DNA of 64,000 bases from Kitagawia praeruptora (Eukaryota; Streptophyta; Magnoliopsida; Apiales; Apiaceae): assembly GCA_037693485.1 (NCBI GenBank), contig CM075344.1, positions 112,167,001-112,231,000 of the forward strand, in the 5' to 3' direction. Position 1 is the first letter of the stretch; every line of letters starts with the position of its first letter. Below, piece after piece: positions 42,639-54,090 of the stretch. Under the pieces are notes generated by a model. The model did no database searches, was not told the origin of the DNA, and was given only the letters and a program-made list of their open reading frames with translations. The position numbers and the translations under genes are program-made.

Positions 42639-44950
42639 ACCTGATTGGGTCCAGAATACTTAAAGAATTGGCCTTTGTCAGGCAAAACAACATTTTAAAC
42701 ATTGACACCATCTTCACCACTAACCAACATACATTTAACCCTATAAACAGATTTGACAATCTTCTGTTTTATCTTGGGTATCCATGTTTCTTTAGCAGCA
42801 ATGACATTTGTTTCACTGACTGGACATTTGACCTTGTAAGCAGCCTTACCAAAAGTCTGTTTAGGCTTTGATACAAATGTCTCTCTCCTATCTTGAGGAG
42901 GACTAACAGTCTTTGATCTAACATTTTTATTCTTATTCATGTGTTGTCGAGGAGCAGTCTTACTAGCACATGCTTGATTACCATTAAAGTAAGCAGACAT
43001 TACATTAAAAGCACAAGACATACAATTGACAACACCACATGCTTTATGGTAAAAATCAATGGTAGGCATGGTATGCATGTTAGACATGTTATTGATCTTT
43101 TTCAACTTATCACCACTTAACCCAGTTTTAGATGAACTCATTGGATAAACAACCTTAACTGGTTTCTTAACAGATTTAACATTATCAAGGACAATGCCAT
43201 TTGCACTGTCCTCATTACGCATCTCTTCTTGAATAATGATAGAAGTGAAGTTTGGAGGTTCTGCAATCGACTTCTTAAAGAGCGGATCTTCAACCTTCTT
43301 AAGCACATGTGGTATACCCCTCTCTTTAGCACTAACAAGATTAGGGGTATTTATGCCTAACAATCCAACAGCTTCGTTATAACCAAACCCTATTCCTACA
43401 GTTCGTTCTATAGCTTGTTTATTGAAATGCTCTTTAGAAAGTTTAACAGAATTAAAGCAAGCACTAACCTTGGTTTCAAGTTCAGCAATTTTAGAAAGTT
43501 GTTTAGTCACTACTTCTAGAATGGATTTCTCTCTTCTATTAAGTCGTGCTATTTCCTCTTTTTATTGATCTTGATTAACATGCACCTTTTTTAGTTCTAA
43601 CACTTCATTTTCAAGTTCAGTGTTTAACAGATTTAATCTAGCAATGTGTTTTTGTGCATTAGCCAAGGAACCACCTAACTGACGAACCAACTCAGAGTCA
43701 GTAAGTTTTACCTGTGGTTTAGGATCAGTGATCATGTCACCATTTGCCATTAGTGCAAGATTTCCAAATTCTTCATCTTCACTATCTGTGTCATCCCAGC
43801 TTTTACCAGCAGCCACATAGGCTTTTCCAGGTTTCTTCTTTTCAGAAACATAATCTCTCTTCTGGGCTTGTTTAGGTTTCTGACACTCAGTGGCAAAGTG
43901 TCCAAGTTCATTGCAATTATAACAACGAATTTTGCTTCTATCAACAGTTCCAGTTTTGTAGCCACCTCTGCTACTGGAGGATGAGGAACCTCCTCTCTGG
44001 AATCTGTTATTAGACTTGAACTTGAACTTAGGATTTCTCCTGAATCTAAAGTTGCCAAACTGTCTAACCATGAGTGCCATGGATTCATCCTCCAACTGAT
44101 CCAATTCTTCTAATGAGTAAAACTCACTTCCATCCTGAGTAGCTGGTGTCTGACCATGTTCCACTTCAGTCTGCTCCTTGTCTGAGCTGTAAGGTCGAAC
44201 AACCTTAGCTTCCACTTCCTTAGGAGCCTCAACCACTAATGCTGTAGATGAACTTGCAACTCTACCTTTACCATGAATCTCTTTCTGTTGGACTTGTTCC
44301 AACTCATAGGTTTTTAAAACACCGAAGAGTTTTTCAAGACTAACTTTATTCAAGTCACGAGATTCTCTTATGGCTGTTATCCTGTGTTCCAGGTGAGTCG
44401 GCATAGTCAATAAGAACTTCAGATTAATCTCCTTCTGTGTATAGTTCTTGCCATGGATTTGCAAGTTGTTGATTATTTTATTATACCTTTCAAACACTTC
44501 TTGAATGCCTTCATTAGGGCCAACTCTGAAGTGTTCATACTCAGAGGTTAAGATTTGAAGTCTGTTCTCCCTGACTTCATCGGTTCCTTCATTAATGGTT
44601 TCAATAGTTTCCCACATGTGTTTGGCAGTTTTACAATTCATCACATGGCTATACATCACAGCATCCAGGGAATCTATTAGAATGAGTCTGAGGTTTTTAT
44701 CAAGCCCTGCATCCTCCTTTTCCTCAGGTGTATAGGTAGCAGGGTCCTTTTCATAAGATTTAGCAGGAATCACAATTTTACCCTCAGCTTCAACTTCATC
44801 TTCATAGACCATAGGAGTTTTAGGTCCGGTTTTCAAAACAACCAAATATTTAACGTTTGTACATTCCAGAAACAACTCCATCTTATTCTTCCACATATCA
44901 TAATTATCTTTGTCAAAGATAGGTATCTTAACAATGGCTTTAGAAGTCAT
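42617..44950 (-). pseudogene. gag: Copia B gag, two in-frame stops
   Basis: The ATG at 44950 (MTSKAIVKIPIFDKDNYDMW) opens a frame of about 778 codons ending at TAA 42617-42619 after GPNQVWVPKKV. Two internal stops lie in the same frame: TAA at 43562-43564 and TAA at 42695-42697. The first part holds the copia capsid domain (MWKNKMELFL; EVFERYNKIINNLQIHGKNY) and a zinc knuckle CYNCNELGHFATEC near residue 345; the second part is coiled-coil-like, then basic. The first stop lies after capsid and knuckle, so a 462-residue Gag could still form; whether it is a mutation or a programmed stop is unclear. Element A lacks an in-frame stop at the equivalent place. Pol overlaps in the -1 frame. Confidence 0.82.
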
Positions 44951-45034
44951 GATGAATTTTTAAGAGAGTTAAAAATTCGAGCTTGATTTTTAATTGAATA
45001 AAAATAGGATCTTGATTTGTATATCAATCAAACG

Positions 45035-45046
45035 GCTCTGATACCA
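45035..45046 (-). other. Primer-binding site of element B (tRNA-iMet)
   Basis: The minus strand reads TGGTATCAGAGC two bases after the 5' LTR, a perfect 12-base complement to the 3' end of initiator methionine tRNA. Confidence 0.95.
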
Positions 45047-45048
45047 AT

Positions 45049-46444
45049 TGTTAGGTCCGTTAAGATTGTAGAAGGGGGGGTTGAATACAATCTTTATCTT
45101 TTTATCGAAATTTGTCCGTTAAATAAAATTTAGTTTAGACAAATTTGAGCGGAATTAATTGAAACAAAATTCAAGTTAAATATAACGATATATTAAACTT
45201 GATGGTTGTTACAAAATCAGTACAGAGTATTATCACGTTAATAAAAACTAATTAGAAAATTCGACATGAACTTTTCTAATTTAGTTAATAAAAATCGAGA
45301 TACGAACTAGGAAACTTAATTCGCTAGTAATACAAGAGTCACAAATAATTAAGTTCTATCGGATCAAATATTACAAATGAGTTGAACTTGATTTTCTGTG
45401 AATTAAATGAGATAGTCAGTGGCTCTTAAAGATGAGAGATGTAATGTTTTGTTCTTCCAGTCTTTAATTTTCTTGTCTTGTGTATGTCTGTTAATTGTGT
45501 GACCACCAGCTTCTGTCTCTTTTTGTAGTCGTCAAGTGTAAATATCTTCTGTCTATTTTAACACATAAAACAGACTATTCACAGACTGTTTAGAGGCTTG
45601 CAGACTATCCAGGGGACACATAGACTACCGGTATGACTATCTTTTCTTTATCAGACTACCGGTGTGACTATCCATACTCTGCAGACAACCGGTGTGACTA
45701 TCCTTTCTTGGCAGACTACCGGTGTGACTATTCTTCTTGGCACAGACTACCGGTGTGACTTTCCTTCTTGGCAGACTACCAAATTCTTTAGCAGACTATC
45801 TCCTAGACTAACTCAGATAATCTTTTAATAATAAAACCATAGTCTTAAAACACTTCTGATAGTCTTTCAGCAATCTATATTAATTCTAAATTAATTAATT
45901 CAATAATTAACTTAATAAATAAATTAATTCTTGAAGAATTAATTTATTAATTAAGTTAACTAAATACTTTAAATTAATTAATAGAGAATTAACATAATTC
46001 ATTTGATAGTCTAATCTTCACTTTTAAACCACTGAAATAAATAAAGAACCTCCACTGGATATTTGTTGACGCTCAATGCACGGTCTGGTTCATGAACGAC
46101 TAACTTCAACTTCTGTTCTTCATTTTGACTTTAAGCTGTGGTCAATTTCTTCTGACAACTTTCTTTAAATATTCTGTACTGGTACTGTCAATTGTCACTT
46201 GTAGAAATCTCTGTCCTTCTGAATTAAATCCATGACTTTGAATACCACACTGAGGCTTGATCAGTACACTGAACTTCTTCCAGTGTAAAATATCAAAACT
46301 ATAGATTGACTTGTATATTTGTTCCTTCTGATAGATAGCATCTTCTGAGATTCCTGTGACAGTTAATGTTATTTACTTATTACAATCTACTTTAAGTTGA
46401 GTTGGATCCTCGAACTACAAATAGGCTGAGTCATATGCCTTTCA
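45049..46444 (-). repeat. 5' LTR of element B (1396 bp)
   Basis: It is equal in length to the 3' LTR and differs at four positions by direct reading, all single substitutions. It carries the five-unit CCGGTGTGACTA repeat (about 45620-45780) and the C7-loop hairpin beside the primer-binding site. I did not find a TATAAATA box like those in LTRs A and C. Confidence 0.96.
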
Positions 46445-47846
46445 TACATTTTATATCAATCGAATTTTAATTGTTGTGTGATGTACATCAGTAAGTATGT
46501 TGCTCTAGAACTTGTTTTAAACCATTTTGAGACTGCATGACATGTGTGTGCATGAAAATGATAAAGGCACTAGGATTTCCCACATTTATACAAACACTGA
46601 CCTTGCATTAAATTCTTAGTGAACCCCTTTGAGCCTTATTCATTGTTCTCTTAAACTCTGATATATCAAGAGCATCAAACTCTGATCTATGAAGAGCAGT
46701 TAGATTTTTTTTTGAACAAACAGGTGAGAGTTTCTCTGTAAAGGAAGGTTTATTCGGAGGATAGATATACATTAAAAAAAATGTATATATCCTGATCAAC
46801 TTGTACAAATATGTACTTAGTCAACTGAACACTTTGCTTAATTAAATTGTTCAGTTAGTCATTTATTTCAATTATCTTCTTTCTTCTCATCTGTTTGATT
46901 TCAAACAAATATCAATCCTGAATAAAGTCCTTTTGATTTGTGCACACATGTATTCAAAGTAGTGTAAATGTGGTGGACAACCAAGCATATGGCAGCATCT
47001 GCTTTTACTGACTGAACTTGAGTGTAAACACTGTCCCTAAACACTTGTATGATTTGAGAGTTTGTGAGTTTAATCAAATCCTTGGTATGCTACTCACTGA
47101 ATGATGCTTTGATATCTATCTCTTGATCTTTTTGTCTATAAAGACTGTGTGCTTACTTGGATTATCATGAACATCAAAGGGATTAGGTGTATTCAGATTT
47201 CTGTATTTAAGTTACTATAGAGTTTAGCATTCATCATATAGTCAGTGTTTACAATCAGAGTTTGTGCATCCAGTATTTACTGATTCAGTATTATGGAATT
47301 TATGAAAAATTAGATGCTCTAAAAATTGGATTAGTAAACACTGCTATCCACACACAAAATTCACATCTGTGCAGTATTTGAAAGGGTTTCAGTTACAAAG
47401 TTGGAGAAGTGATAAACACTGATGAATACTTGTCGAAATACTCTAAGGTACATTTTATTTCAGATGATTTCACATTTGGGGTAAAAAGAGTTTTTAACAG
47501 CTGTTGGTTAGTGTTAAAGTGTTTATTTGTGAAAGTAATTACTGCGAAAAGGTAGCAGTAATTGGGATTGTAATTACTGAGTATGCGCATTTGTTCTGCT
47601 AATTACTTAACACGTGTCCCACTCACACATCTTTTCATGATCGTGTTTTACTAATAATGGTAAGTGGTTGCGTGTTTTAAGGCGAAAAACGTTTGAGATT
47701 CACTCTTTACTTCATATTCACTTTCACTCACTCATATTCACTTTTTACACTTTCATTCACAGTTTCATATCATTTTCATTTGAAATTTTTATCAAACATC
47801 TTTCACTCATCACATTTTCATTCGTATTTCTTCTCAAACTATTCTA
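46445..47846 (+). promoter_or_regulatory. Pol-aORF spacer of element C, second part, with pyrimidine-rich leader
   Basis: It starts with the second TACAT duplication. It contains AAACTCTGAT near 46651 and 46676 and relatives (AAACACTG, CAGAGTTTG) to 47370. The last 150 bp before the aORF ATG are strongly CT-rich (repeated TTCACTTTCACTCA), typical of plant 5' leaders or a polypyrimidine tract before a splice acceptor. No gene is visible. Confidence 0.5.
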
Positions 47847-50800
47847 ATGGCAACCAAACCTTTCAACACACTTGGTCTTTTGTTTGTTCCTAATAATTAT
47901 ACAGCTCCGTTGATCACTGAAAACTCTCCAGAAGCTTTTCATTTGATGCAGAATTTCTTAAGAGATTCAGAAATTGGTTTTGCTTTGGTCGAACCTCAAA
48001 CGCTGTATGCATCTCAAATTGCTTCATTCTGGCAAAACTATGTGTATGATGATGGTGGAGAGAATGGGACACCATCAATTATTTTCACATATAATGAAAC
48101 TGACTATGTTATCACTCCAGATACAGTCAGAGAAACCATGGACTTTAAAATTCATAATTCATATGCTGTTGTTTCTGAAACGAATCTAAGAGAGATGCTG
48201 CAGCAAATTGGGTACTTAGGTTCGTTGGACAAAATTGGGTCAGTGAAAAGACCTCAGTTACGAAAAGAATGGAGTTTCTTTTTCGACTGTATTACAAGGG
48301 CTTTTGGAAACAAGGTCACCAATTGGGATGCAATTCCTACTGATAGTCTCCAAATCGGGCATTCTCTTCTTTATGGCTCTAATTTTGATTTTGGAAGACA
48401 TGTGCTAATGAATATAGGAAGTAGGTTGTCAGTATCTAGAACTGTCTATTATGCTAGATTTTGTCAACTACTATTTTCTGCCTGTGTGCCAAATGTTGAA
48501 ATTGCTGAAGTTGATGAGATTCAACCCTTTAAGGTCAATAAGAGAATATTCTCTGATTTGACAAATAAGGATGGTAACAGGGAGGTGCCTGATCTAGTTT
48601 ATCCTCTGGCATTGCAAAACTTCATAAATCAACCACAGGAACCTCAACAATCTCAAGAACCTCAACACACTGAACAACACCCACTAAACACTGTTCCACT
48701 AAACTCTGAACCTCTAAACTCTGAATCACTACAATCTGACCAACAACCACTAAAATCTCAGCCTTCTACTCAACCTCAACCATCCAAGTCCAAATGTAAG
48801 GGGAGAACTAAGCATGTAGCTCATAACTCAAGGCACAGACTTGCTAGAGCCACTCTGGCCAGAAAAGAGAAAAAGGAAAGAGCAAATAGATCACCATCAC
48901 CATCTCTTGTTGATGAAGATTCTTCTTTTTCTTCTGAAGAAGAGGCACCTGTTGAGTTGCAAACTTACAAAAGAAGGAAGCTGGTAATATCTGATTCAGA
49001 TGATGAAATGGTTGTTAAAGCTCCAGAGGTTATCATTTTAGAAACACCTGCTGTTGAGATACCTGTTGAGGTAGATGCTATGAATGATGAAAACAACAGA
49101 GATGGCTTTACTATGGATGATTTTGCTGAAACTGCCATGCCATTCTCTGATCCTATGATTCCTCCTACTTCTTCTCTTCTTGTTCAATCTGAAGAAACTG
49201 GTGCAGTTGCTCAGCCTACTGTACTTCTTGAAGAAATAGTAGCTTCTCATACTGATATATTTTCAGATGCTCACCAGGGTTCTGAACATGGTCAAGAAGT
49301 TGAAAAAGCAACAAAGAATTTAAACTCTGATATTCTGCCTGCAGCTGTTTCTCTTGCAGAGAATGTTGATCAGACTGTCGTGTCTGAAAAACAAACTGCT
49401 CCACCTGTTGAAGATGTTGCAAAGAATGCAGAGGTTGCAGAGAATACAGCTGAGGCTGTTGTAGAAACTGAGCACAATGTTGCAGAGAATGTTGAACATG
49501 TTAGTGTTGAACCTGAAGGTGAAGAGAGCTCAAACTCTGATTCTTTTGCAAGTGCACCTGTGCAGACTGAAGGGAAGCATGCACCTTTTGCTCAGCCTTC
49601 CAAACAGCATGAAATTGAAGCAGAGTATCTTGCAAAGTTTTCTGCAAATTGGTATAAGGAAGACTGTATTTTTCCTAGAGGGAGAGCAGCAGATTTTGTG
49701 AAACAAACTGCTATTGATATTTCAAATCCAGATATTCTTTCCTGTTTGAAGGCCACAGTGGTGCAAGTTAAAACACTGGATGGCAGACTTGATGGTTGTC
49801 AAAAGTCCATTACTGGTCTCAAAGATGATATTAAGGATAAGGATATGACTCTGGAGTTTGACACCAAACTCAAGATTACCAAATTTTCCAAGGCTCAAGA
49901 CTCTATGTCTGACAGATTGACCAAAATTGAAGAAAAACAGAACAGTTTGTCTGATAAGGTTGATGCTATTGCTTCTTCTTTGGAGCTAATTACATCTATT
50001 TTCATGCCTGATGATGTCAAAAAGGGGGAGAGATATGCTAAGACTCAATGCAGGCAATCTCAAACTCTGACTCAGAAGGATGATGCAGGAGATGGAGGAG
50101 CAAAAGATCAAAGAAATCTAAGGTCAAGGGCATCTGAAAAGAGCTTACTATCTGGAAAAACTTCTAAGTCTAAGTCTGGTGGGGTAAATACTGATACTCA
50201 GGGTACATCTAAGACCCAGAGTTTGCTATTCACTAATAATCCACAGACTGATGCAGAGTTAGCTGTCAAAGTATTTCTAGAGGAGAATGAAGAAGGAGTT
50301 ACTCTTGCAGACATTCAAGCTGAAGAGAAGAGTTTACAAGCTGAACATCAGAAAGCTTTGAAGTCTGGTAAGAGTAAGCAAAATATGAAAGCTTCTAGGC
50401 CTGTTCTTAAAGGCATTAAAATCTCTGAAAAAGTTGAAGCTGATCAAAGGATGCAAGTATTCAAGAAGCCAACAGAAGTAGAAGCTAAGCAAAAGCTTAA
50501 AGGCTAGAGAGGAAATCATGTCAAAAAAATCAAACATAACTTCTGTTGCTAAAAGAGTTATGCAGAACTCTTTAACTTCTTCTGGAATACAATCAACTTT
50601 TGGGAAGACATCAGTATTTGAACCAACCCCAGAAACTGGAGGTCCTATGGATTTTTCAGATGAAAAAGTTTTAGCTGGGAAGATTGGAAGAAATAAAGCT
50701 GGTCTGGGTTCAAGAAGAGATTCAAGACAACATGTTGGTCCTAGAGATCCTTCCTCACTGGCTGTTCCAGGTCGTGGTGTGACTCAAGAGAGCTTAGACA

Positions 50801-51312
50801 GACTGGAATCAGTACAGTTGGTTCATCAAAAGAGTTTGGAAAAGGATTTTCTTTTATACTTCATGACTGATGGAACAGTATATAAGATTGGTGAATTTGA
50901 TCTTGATCTGAAAGAATGGGAAGAACTAGAATATGTTTTATATCTGTTCAAGGTGAGAAATAGAAGAACTGAGTCAGTTTCAAATGTGCTTAAACGAAAA
51001 ATGCTTCAAAATTTGGCAACTAGAGGTATGAAATACAACAACAGATATGTCCCTAAGTACAGAGATTGGAATGGAAATCTTGTTGAGATGAAAAAGGGTA
51101 CTACAAAGCTGAAGACTGATCTGGGGATTACAGTTCTTGATTTCAACTCACAATCAGAGGAAGTAAAGTTTATTAGACTGGGTAATCAGATGAGGAGAAA
51201 CAAAATCTATGATCTAAGGTCTGCTATCTATCAGACTGATGAGAATGATCCAGAGCTAAGAGAAATCAAAGAGATAATGCAGAGAGAGCTTAAGAATGCT
51301 GAAAGAAGATGA
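47847..51312 (+). pseudogene. aORF of copia element C, one frameshift
   Basis: The ATG at 47847 gives 886 codons (MATKPFNTLGLLFVPNNYTA) to TAG at 50505-50507. A frame shifted by one continues from about 50518 for 264 codons to TGA at 51310-51312. A TC(A)7 run at the junction is a plausible site of a one-base indel, so one protein of about 1155 residues is likely ancestral, similar in length to B. The N-terminal block has RKEWSFFFDCITRAF (about 137) and FDFGRHVLMNIG (about 181). The middle is Glu/Pro/Gln/Ser-rich with a basic patch (TKHVAHNSRHRLARATLARK), then coiled coil. The C-terminal part (EWEELEYVLYLFKVRNR; NGNLVEMKKG) is compact and charged. Two adjacent genes instead of a frameshift remain possible. 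Role unknown. Confidence 0.72.
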
Positions 51313-51510
51313 CTGATAGACTATCTCAGAGCTACACCAGATCTTGAGGCAATTTTATGAATGATGCTCTGTAAGGATTTCTTGTTTGTTTTTCTGTTGA
51401 TTTTGTTTAAGTAAGTAGTTTAAACTCTGATCATTTATTAAACACTGCATTTGTCTATTTTGTTTTGACATCATCAATTATCATTAACTTGTGCATTTTT
51501 GCTAATGAAC

Positions 51511-51524
51511 AAGTTGGGGGAGAT
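51511..51524 (+). other. Polypurine tract of element C
   Basis: AAGTTGGGGGAGAT directly precedes the LTR start TGTTAG. Confidence 0.9.
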
Positions 51525-52061
51525 TGTTAGATATAATTGATGTAAATATTAATCAGTGTTTAAGTGATACAGTGATAAATCAGAGTTTAAGCTGGAAGCA
51601 GTCAGAGTTTGAGTAAACGCTGATGGATGGAAGCGCAAACGCTGATTGATGGAAGCAACAGAGTTTGTTAAACTCTGTTCAGCTGAAGCATCTACAAGTC
51701 AACAATAATTGAAGATAAACATGGAAGCAATATCTTTGAAGATCAGATAGCTATCAAAGAGATTGAGTTGACTTAGAAGATGTGTAGCAATCGTAATTGA
51801 TATCAATTGTATAGCTTGATTGTAGGAGTATCAATTATTGATTGAATAGAAGCTGTATGTTTTATAAATACAGGTAGGTTAACCCTAGAAGGGTATCGAA
51901 CATTGAAATATTCATTCATTGTAACCTAAGCAGCTCTCTGTGATATTTTACATCACTGAGAGAGGAATTATTAATTCCAAACAGTTTTTAAGTACTAAAA
52001 CGTGCGTTCTTGTTATTCTCTCATACAGTACTTGATTATATTTTGTGTATTCGGCCTAACA
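51525..52061 (+). repeat. 3' LTR of element C (537 bp)
   Basis: The LTR runs TGTTAGATATAATTG to CGGCCTAACA, with a perfect TGTTAG/CTAACA terminal inverted repeat. A TATAAATA box lies at 51863-51870. AAACTCTG and CAGAGTTT words plus related AAACGCTGA words cluster at about 51555-51690, 170-310 bp upstream of that box. The five bases after it are GTAAT; the partner LTR is missing, so this cannot be confirmed as a target duplication. Confidence 0.87.
51863..51870 (+). promoter_or_regulatory. TATA box of LTR C
   Basis: TATAAATA in TTTTATAAATACAGG lies about 340 bp into the LTR, in the same relation to an upstream motif cluster as in LTR A. Confidence 0.65.
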
Positions 52062-52244
52062 GTAATATTGATCGTTACTTTTTCATCAATTTATTTTCTA
52101 CTAATTTGGCTTGTCAAATTATGATGTATATAAATATTTAATCTCTATATTAGATATTTTAAGAGAGAATTACCAAAATGCCTATTTTTCACAAGTTTTT
52201 GCCCAAAATACCGATTTTGAAAAAAATGGCCCGAAATACCGACG

Positions 52245-52480
52245 GGATACGGAATTTCGGCCTCCGTATTAGCTGAATACGGTACACCGTGTACCGTATT
52301 ATGCATGATACGGAACACGGTGTTCCGTATTAGCGTGATACGGAACACGGTGTACCGTGTTCCTGCATGATACGGAACACGGTGTACCGTATTCGTGCAT
52401 GATACAGAACATGATGTACAATATTATGCATGATACGGAAGATCGTGTTCCGCAACACCCTCCATTTCACGGTACACGAT
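52245..52480. repeat. Palindromic tandem repeat, GATACGGAACACGGTGT units
   Basis: About six degenerate units share GCATGATACGGAACACGGTG followed by TACCGTATT or TTCCGTATT. Each unit is nearly self-complementary around ACGGAACAC/GTGTTCCGT, so the DNA or RNA could form a series of hairpins. Confidence 0.75.
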
Positions 52481-52584
52481 CTAACGTGTCTGGTCAGTAA
52501 AAAGGGCCAGCATGGCTCCCATATGAATATTTTGGACCATCACCCATATTTTAAGAAGTAAAGTAATATAAAATAGCTATTACA

Positions 52585-52765
52585 TAAAATCCGGTCCGAT
52601 TCAGATTTTTTCAAGATTTGTACCGGACCGGACCAGACTGAAGATCGAATTATATGATTTTGCGGACGGGGACCAGACCGGCTATACACGGTCTGGTCCG
52701 GTCCGGGTTGTGGACCGGTACTCCCGGTCCGGTCTAATTTACCGGTCCAGACCGGAATGTTGTGC
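52585..52765. repeat. GGTCCGGTC/GACCGGACC-rich patch
   Basis: CCGGTCC, GGACCGG and CAGACCGG recur at least ten times in about 180 bp, in both orientations, in otherwise AT-rich DNA. I cannot assign it to a named family. Confidence 0.6.
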
Positions 52766-53364
52766 AGACCTGTCAACAATTAGCGGATTGAGCTTGTTAT
52801 TTTGACTAACGAATTGAATTAATTATTTTGTCTAACGAATTAAATTAACGGTTTTATATGAAAGTGTTCAGTAATTAGCTGTTTAAATTGGTTTTTTTAT
52901 ATTAACTAAATACATCATAATTATCTAATCGAAAATTCCTTTAAGTTATCTTTTTAAAATTAGTTTTTTAATTCAAAAAATTACTTTAAATCGCTAATTA
53001 TCAAATAATAATATTAAAAAATTGATTTGATAAAAACTCTAATTTAGATTAAATCTCTATTTTTCCTCAAAATTCTAACTTTGAAACATTCCCGTAGAAT
53101 TAGATTCGTAATAATGGGAAAAAGTTCACAATCAACAAATATGTCACTAAATCTTCTTCTATATATAATAGGAGAACAAGAGGATATTTTGGGAGCATTT
53201 TGAGCCAATAAACCCCTGTGAAGTTATGAGTTTAAAGAGAAAAAATAAGTTATTTTGTATTTGTAGGGAATTAAACACACAACCCCTCCATTTATTTCTT
53301 CCTCCAGACCATTATGCTACATTGTGTCTTTTGGTACGTATGAAGTTAAAACTCTTTTTACATA

Positions 53365-53656
53365 CTCCCTCTGTCCCTCTCATTTCTTTATAGTTACTAT
53401 TTTTGGGTGTCCCTCTCATTTCTTTACATTCCAAAAATAGTAAGTTTCTCCCACTATTACACCCACTTTCTCATATATTTAACAATGAAAAACACTATTA
53501 CACCCACTACATTCCTCCACTATCTCAAATCTATAATTAAATATTAATAGGTCCCACCACTTTACCCACTTTTCATCTAACTTTACTCATTTTTTACACA
53601 TTTTCTTGGTCTCCGTGTCCATCCCCCATGTAAACAACCATGAGGGACGGAGGGAG
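53365..53656. mobile_element. Stowaway-like MITE (292 bp)
   Basis: The ends are CTCCCTCTGTCCCTC and, read inward from the right, CTCCCTCCGTCCCTC, the signature of Tc1/mariner-derived Stowaway MITEs. The element is flanked by TA (53363-53364 and 53657-53658), the expected target duplication. There is no coding capacity. Confidence 0.9.
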
Positions 53657-53702
53657 TAAACTCCACCTCTCTATTATCCTGTTTTTACTATTATTTTAAC
53701 TT

Positions 53703-54083
53703 AGACTAAATGACAGTTTGTACCCCTTATTTATATGGGTTTTGTCAAATTGGTCCAGATTTACGTTTTTTAGCACTTTGCAACCCTTATCTTCAAATTT
53801 CGCTTCGAATTACAACCCTTCACTAATATTCTAGACCAAAAAGGAAGCCTTTCTTGATGGATGTAGGCCTTTAAGGGTTCAAGACAAACATAGTAGCTCT
53901 TAAACCTTTATGCATCTGTCCCATTCATCAATAAAAACCTTCCTTTTTGGTCTAGAATATTAGTGAAAGGTTGTAATTCGAAGCGAAATTTGAAGATAGG
54001 GGTTGCAAAGTGCTAAAAAACGTAAATCTGGACCAATTTGACAAAACCCATATACATAAGGGGTACAAACTGTCATTTAGTCT
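53703..54083. mobile_element. Fold-back element with about 145-bp inverted repeats and 7-bp TSD
   Basis: The left arm begins AGACTAAATGACAGTTTGTA and the right arm is its close reverse complement; pairing extends to CTAGACCAAAAAGGAAG, about 145 bp, leaving a loop of about 90 bp. Seven bases TTAACTT flank both sides (53696-53702 and 54084-54090). There is no coding capacity. The superfamily is unclear: 7 bp fits neither hAT (8) nor Mutator (9) nor PIF/Harbinger (3) cleanly. Confidence 0.85.
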
Positions 54084-54090
54084 TTAACTT

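Larger units (their letters stand above)
32568..46444 (-). mobile_element. Ty1/copia element B, complete, very young insertion
   Basis: All parts are present on the minus strand: 5' LTR (45049-46444), primer-binding site, gag, pol, spacer, aORF, polypurine tract, 3' LTR (32568-33963). Each LTR is 1396 bp, with four substitutions and no length difference when read side by side (99.7 percent identical). The target duplication TACAT lies at 32563-32567 and 46445-46449. At the commonly used plant rate of 1.3e-8 per site per year this gives an age near 0.1 million years. Pol and aORF are intact, but gag has two in-frame stops, so the copy may depend on others. It is inserted into element C in the opposite orientation. 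Confidence 0.96.
29058..52061 (+). mobile_element. Ty1/copia element C, 5'-truncated, hosts element B
   Basis: Pol, spacer, aORF, polypurine tract and 3' LTR lie in order on the plus strand; 5' LTR, primer site, gag and protease are missing because the sequence begins at the gag-pre-integrase domain against the Athila-like LTR. The spacer is split by complete element B (32568-46444) with a TACAT duplication. AAACTCTGA occurs throughout the LTR, spacer and low-complexity coding parts. The copy carries one nonsense codon in pol and one frameshift in the aORF. Confidence 0.87.
52062..53364. other. Non-coding region with two repeat patches
   Basis: No coding signal is present. Two short patches stand out (52245-52480 and 52585-52765); the remainder (52790-53364) is AT-rich, unclassified DNA. 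Confidence 0.6.

Noticed and set aside
50505..51312. A separate second gene after the aORF of element C
   Set aside because: Possible, but an A7 run at the junction and the length of the element B aORF favour a single frameshifted ORF.
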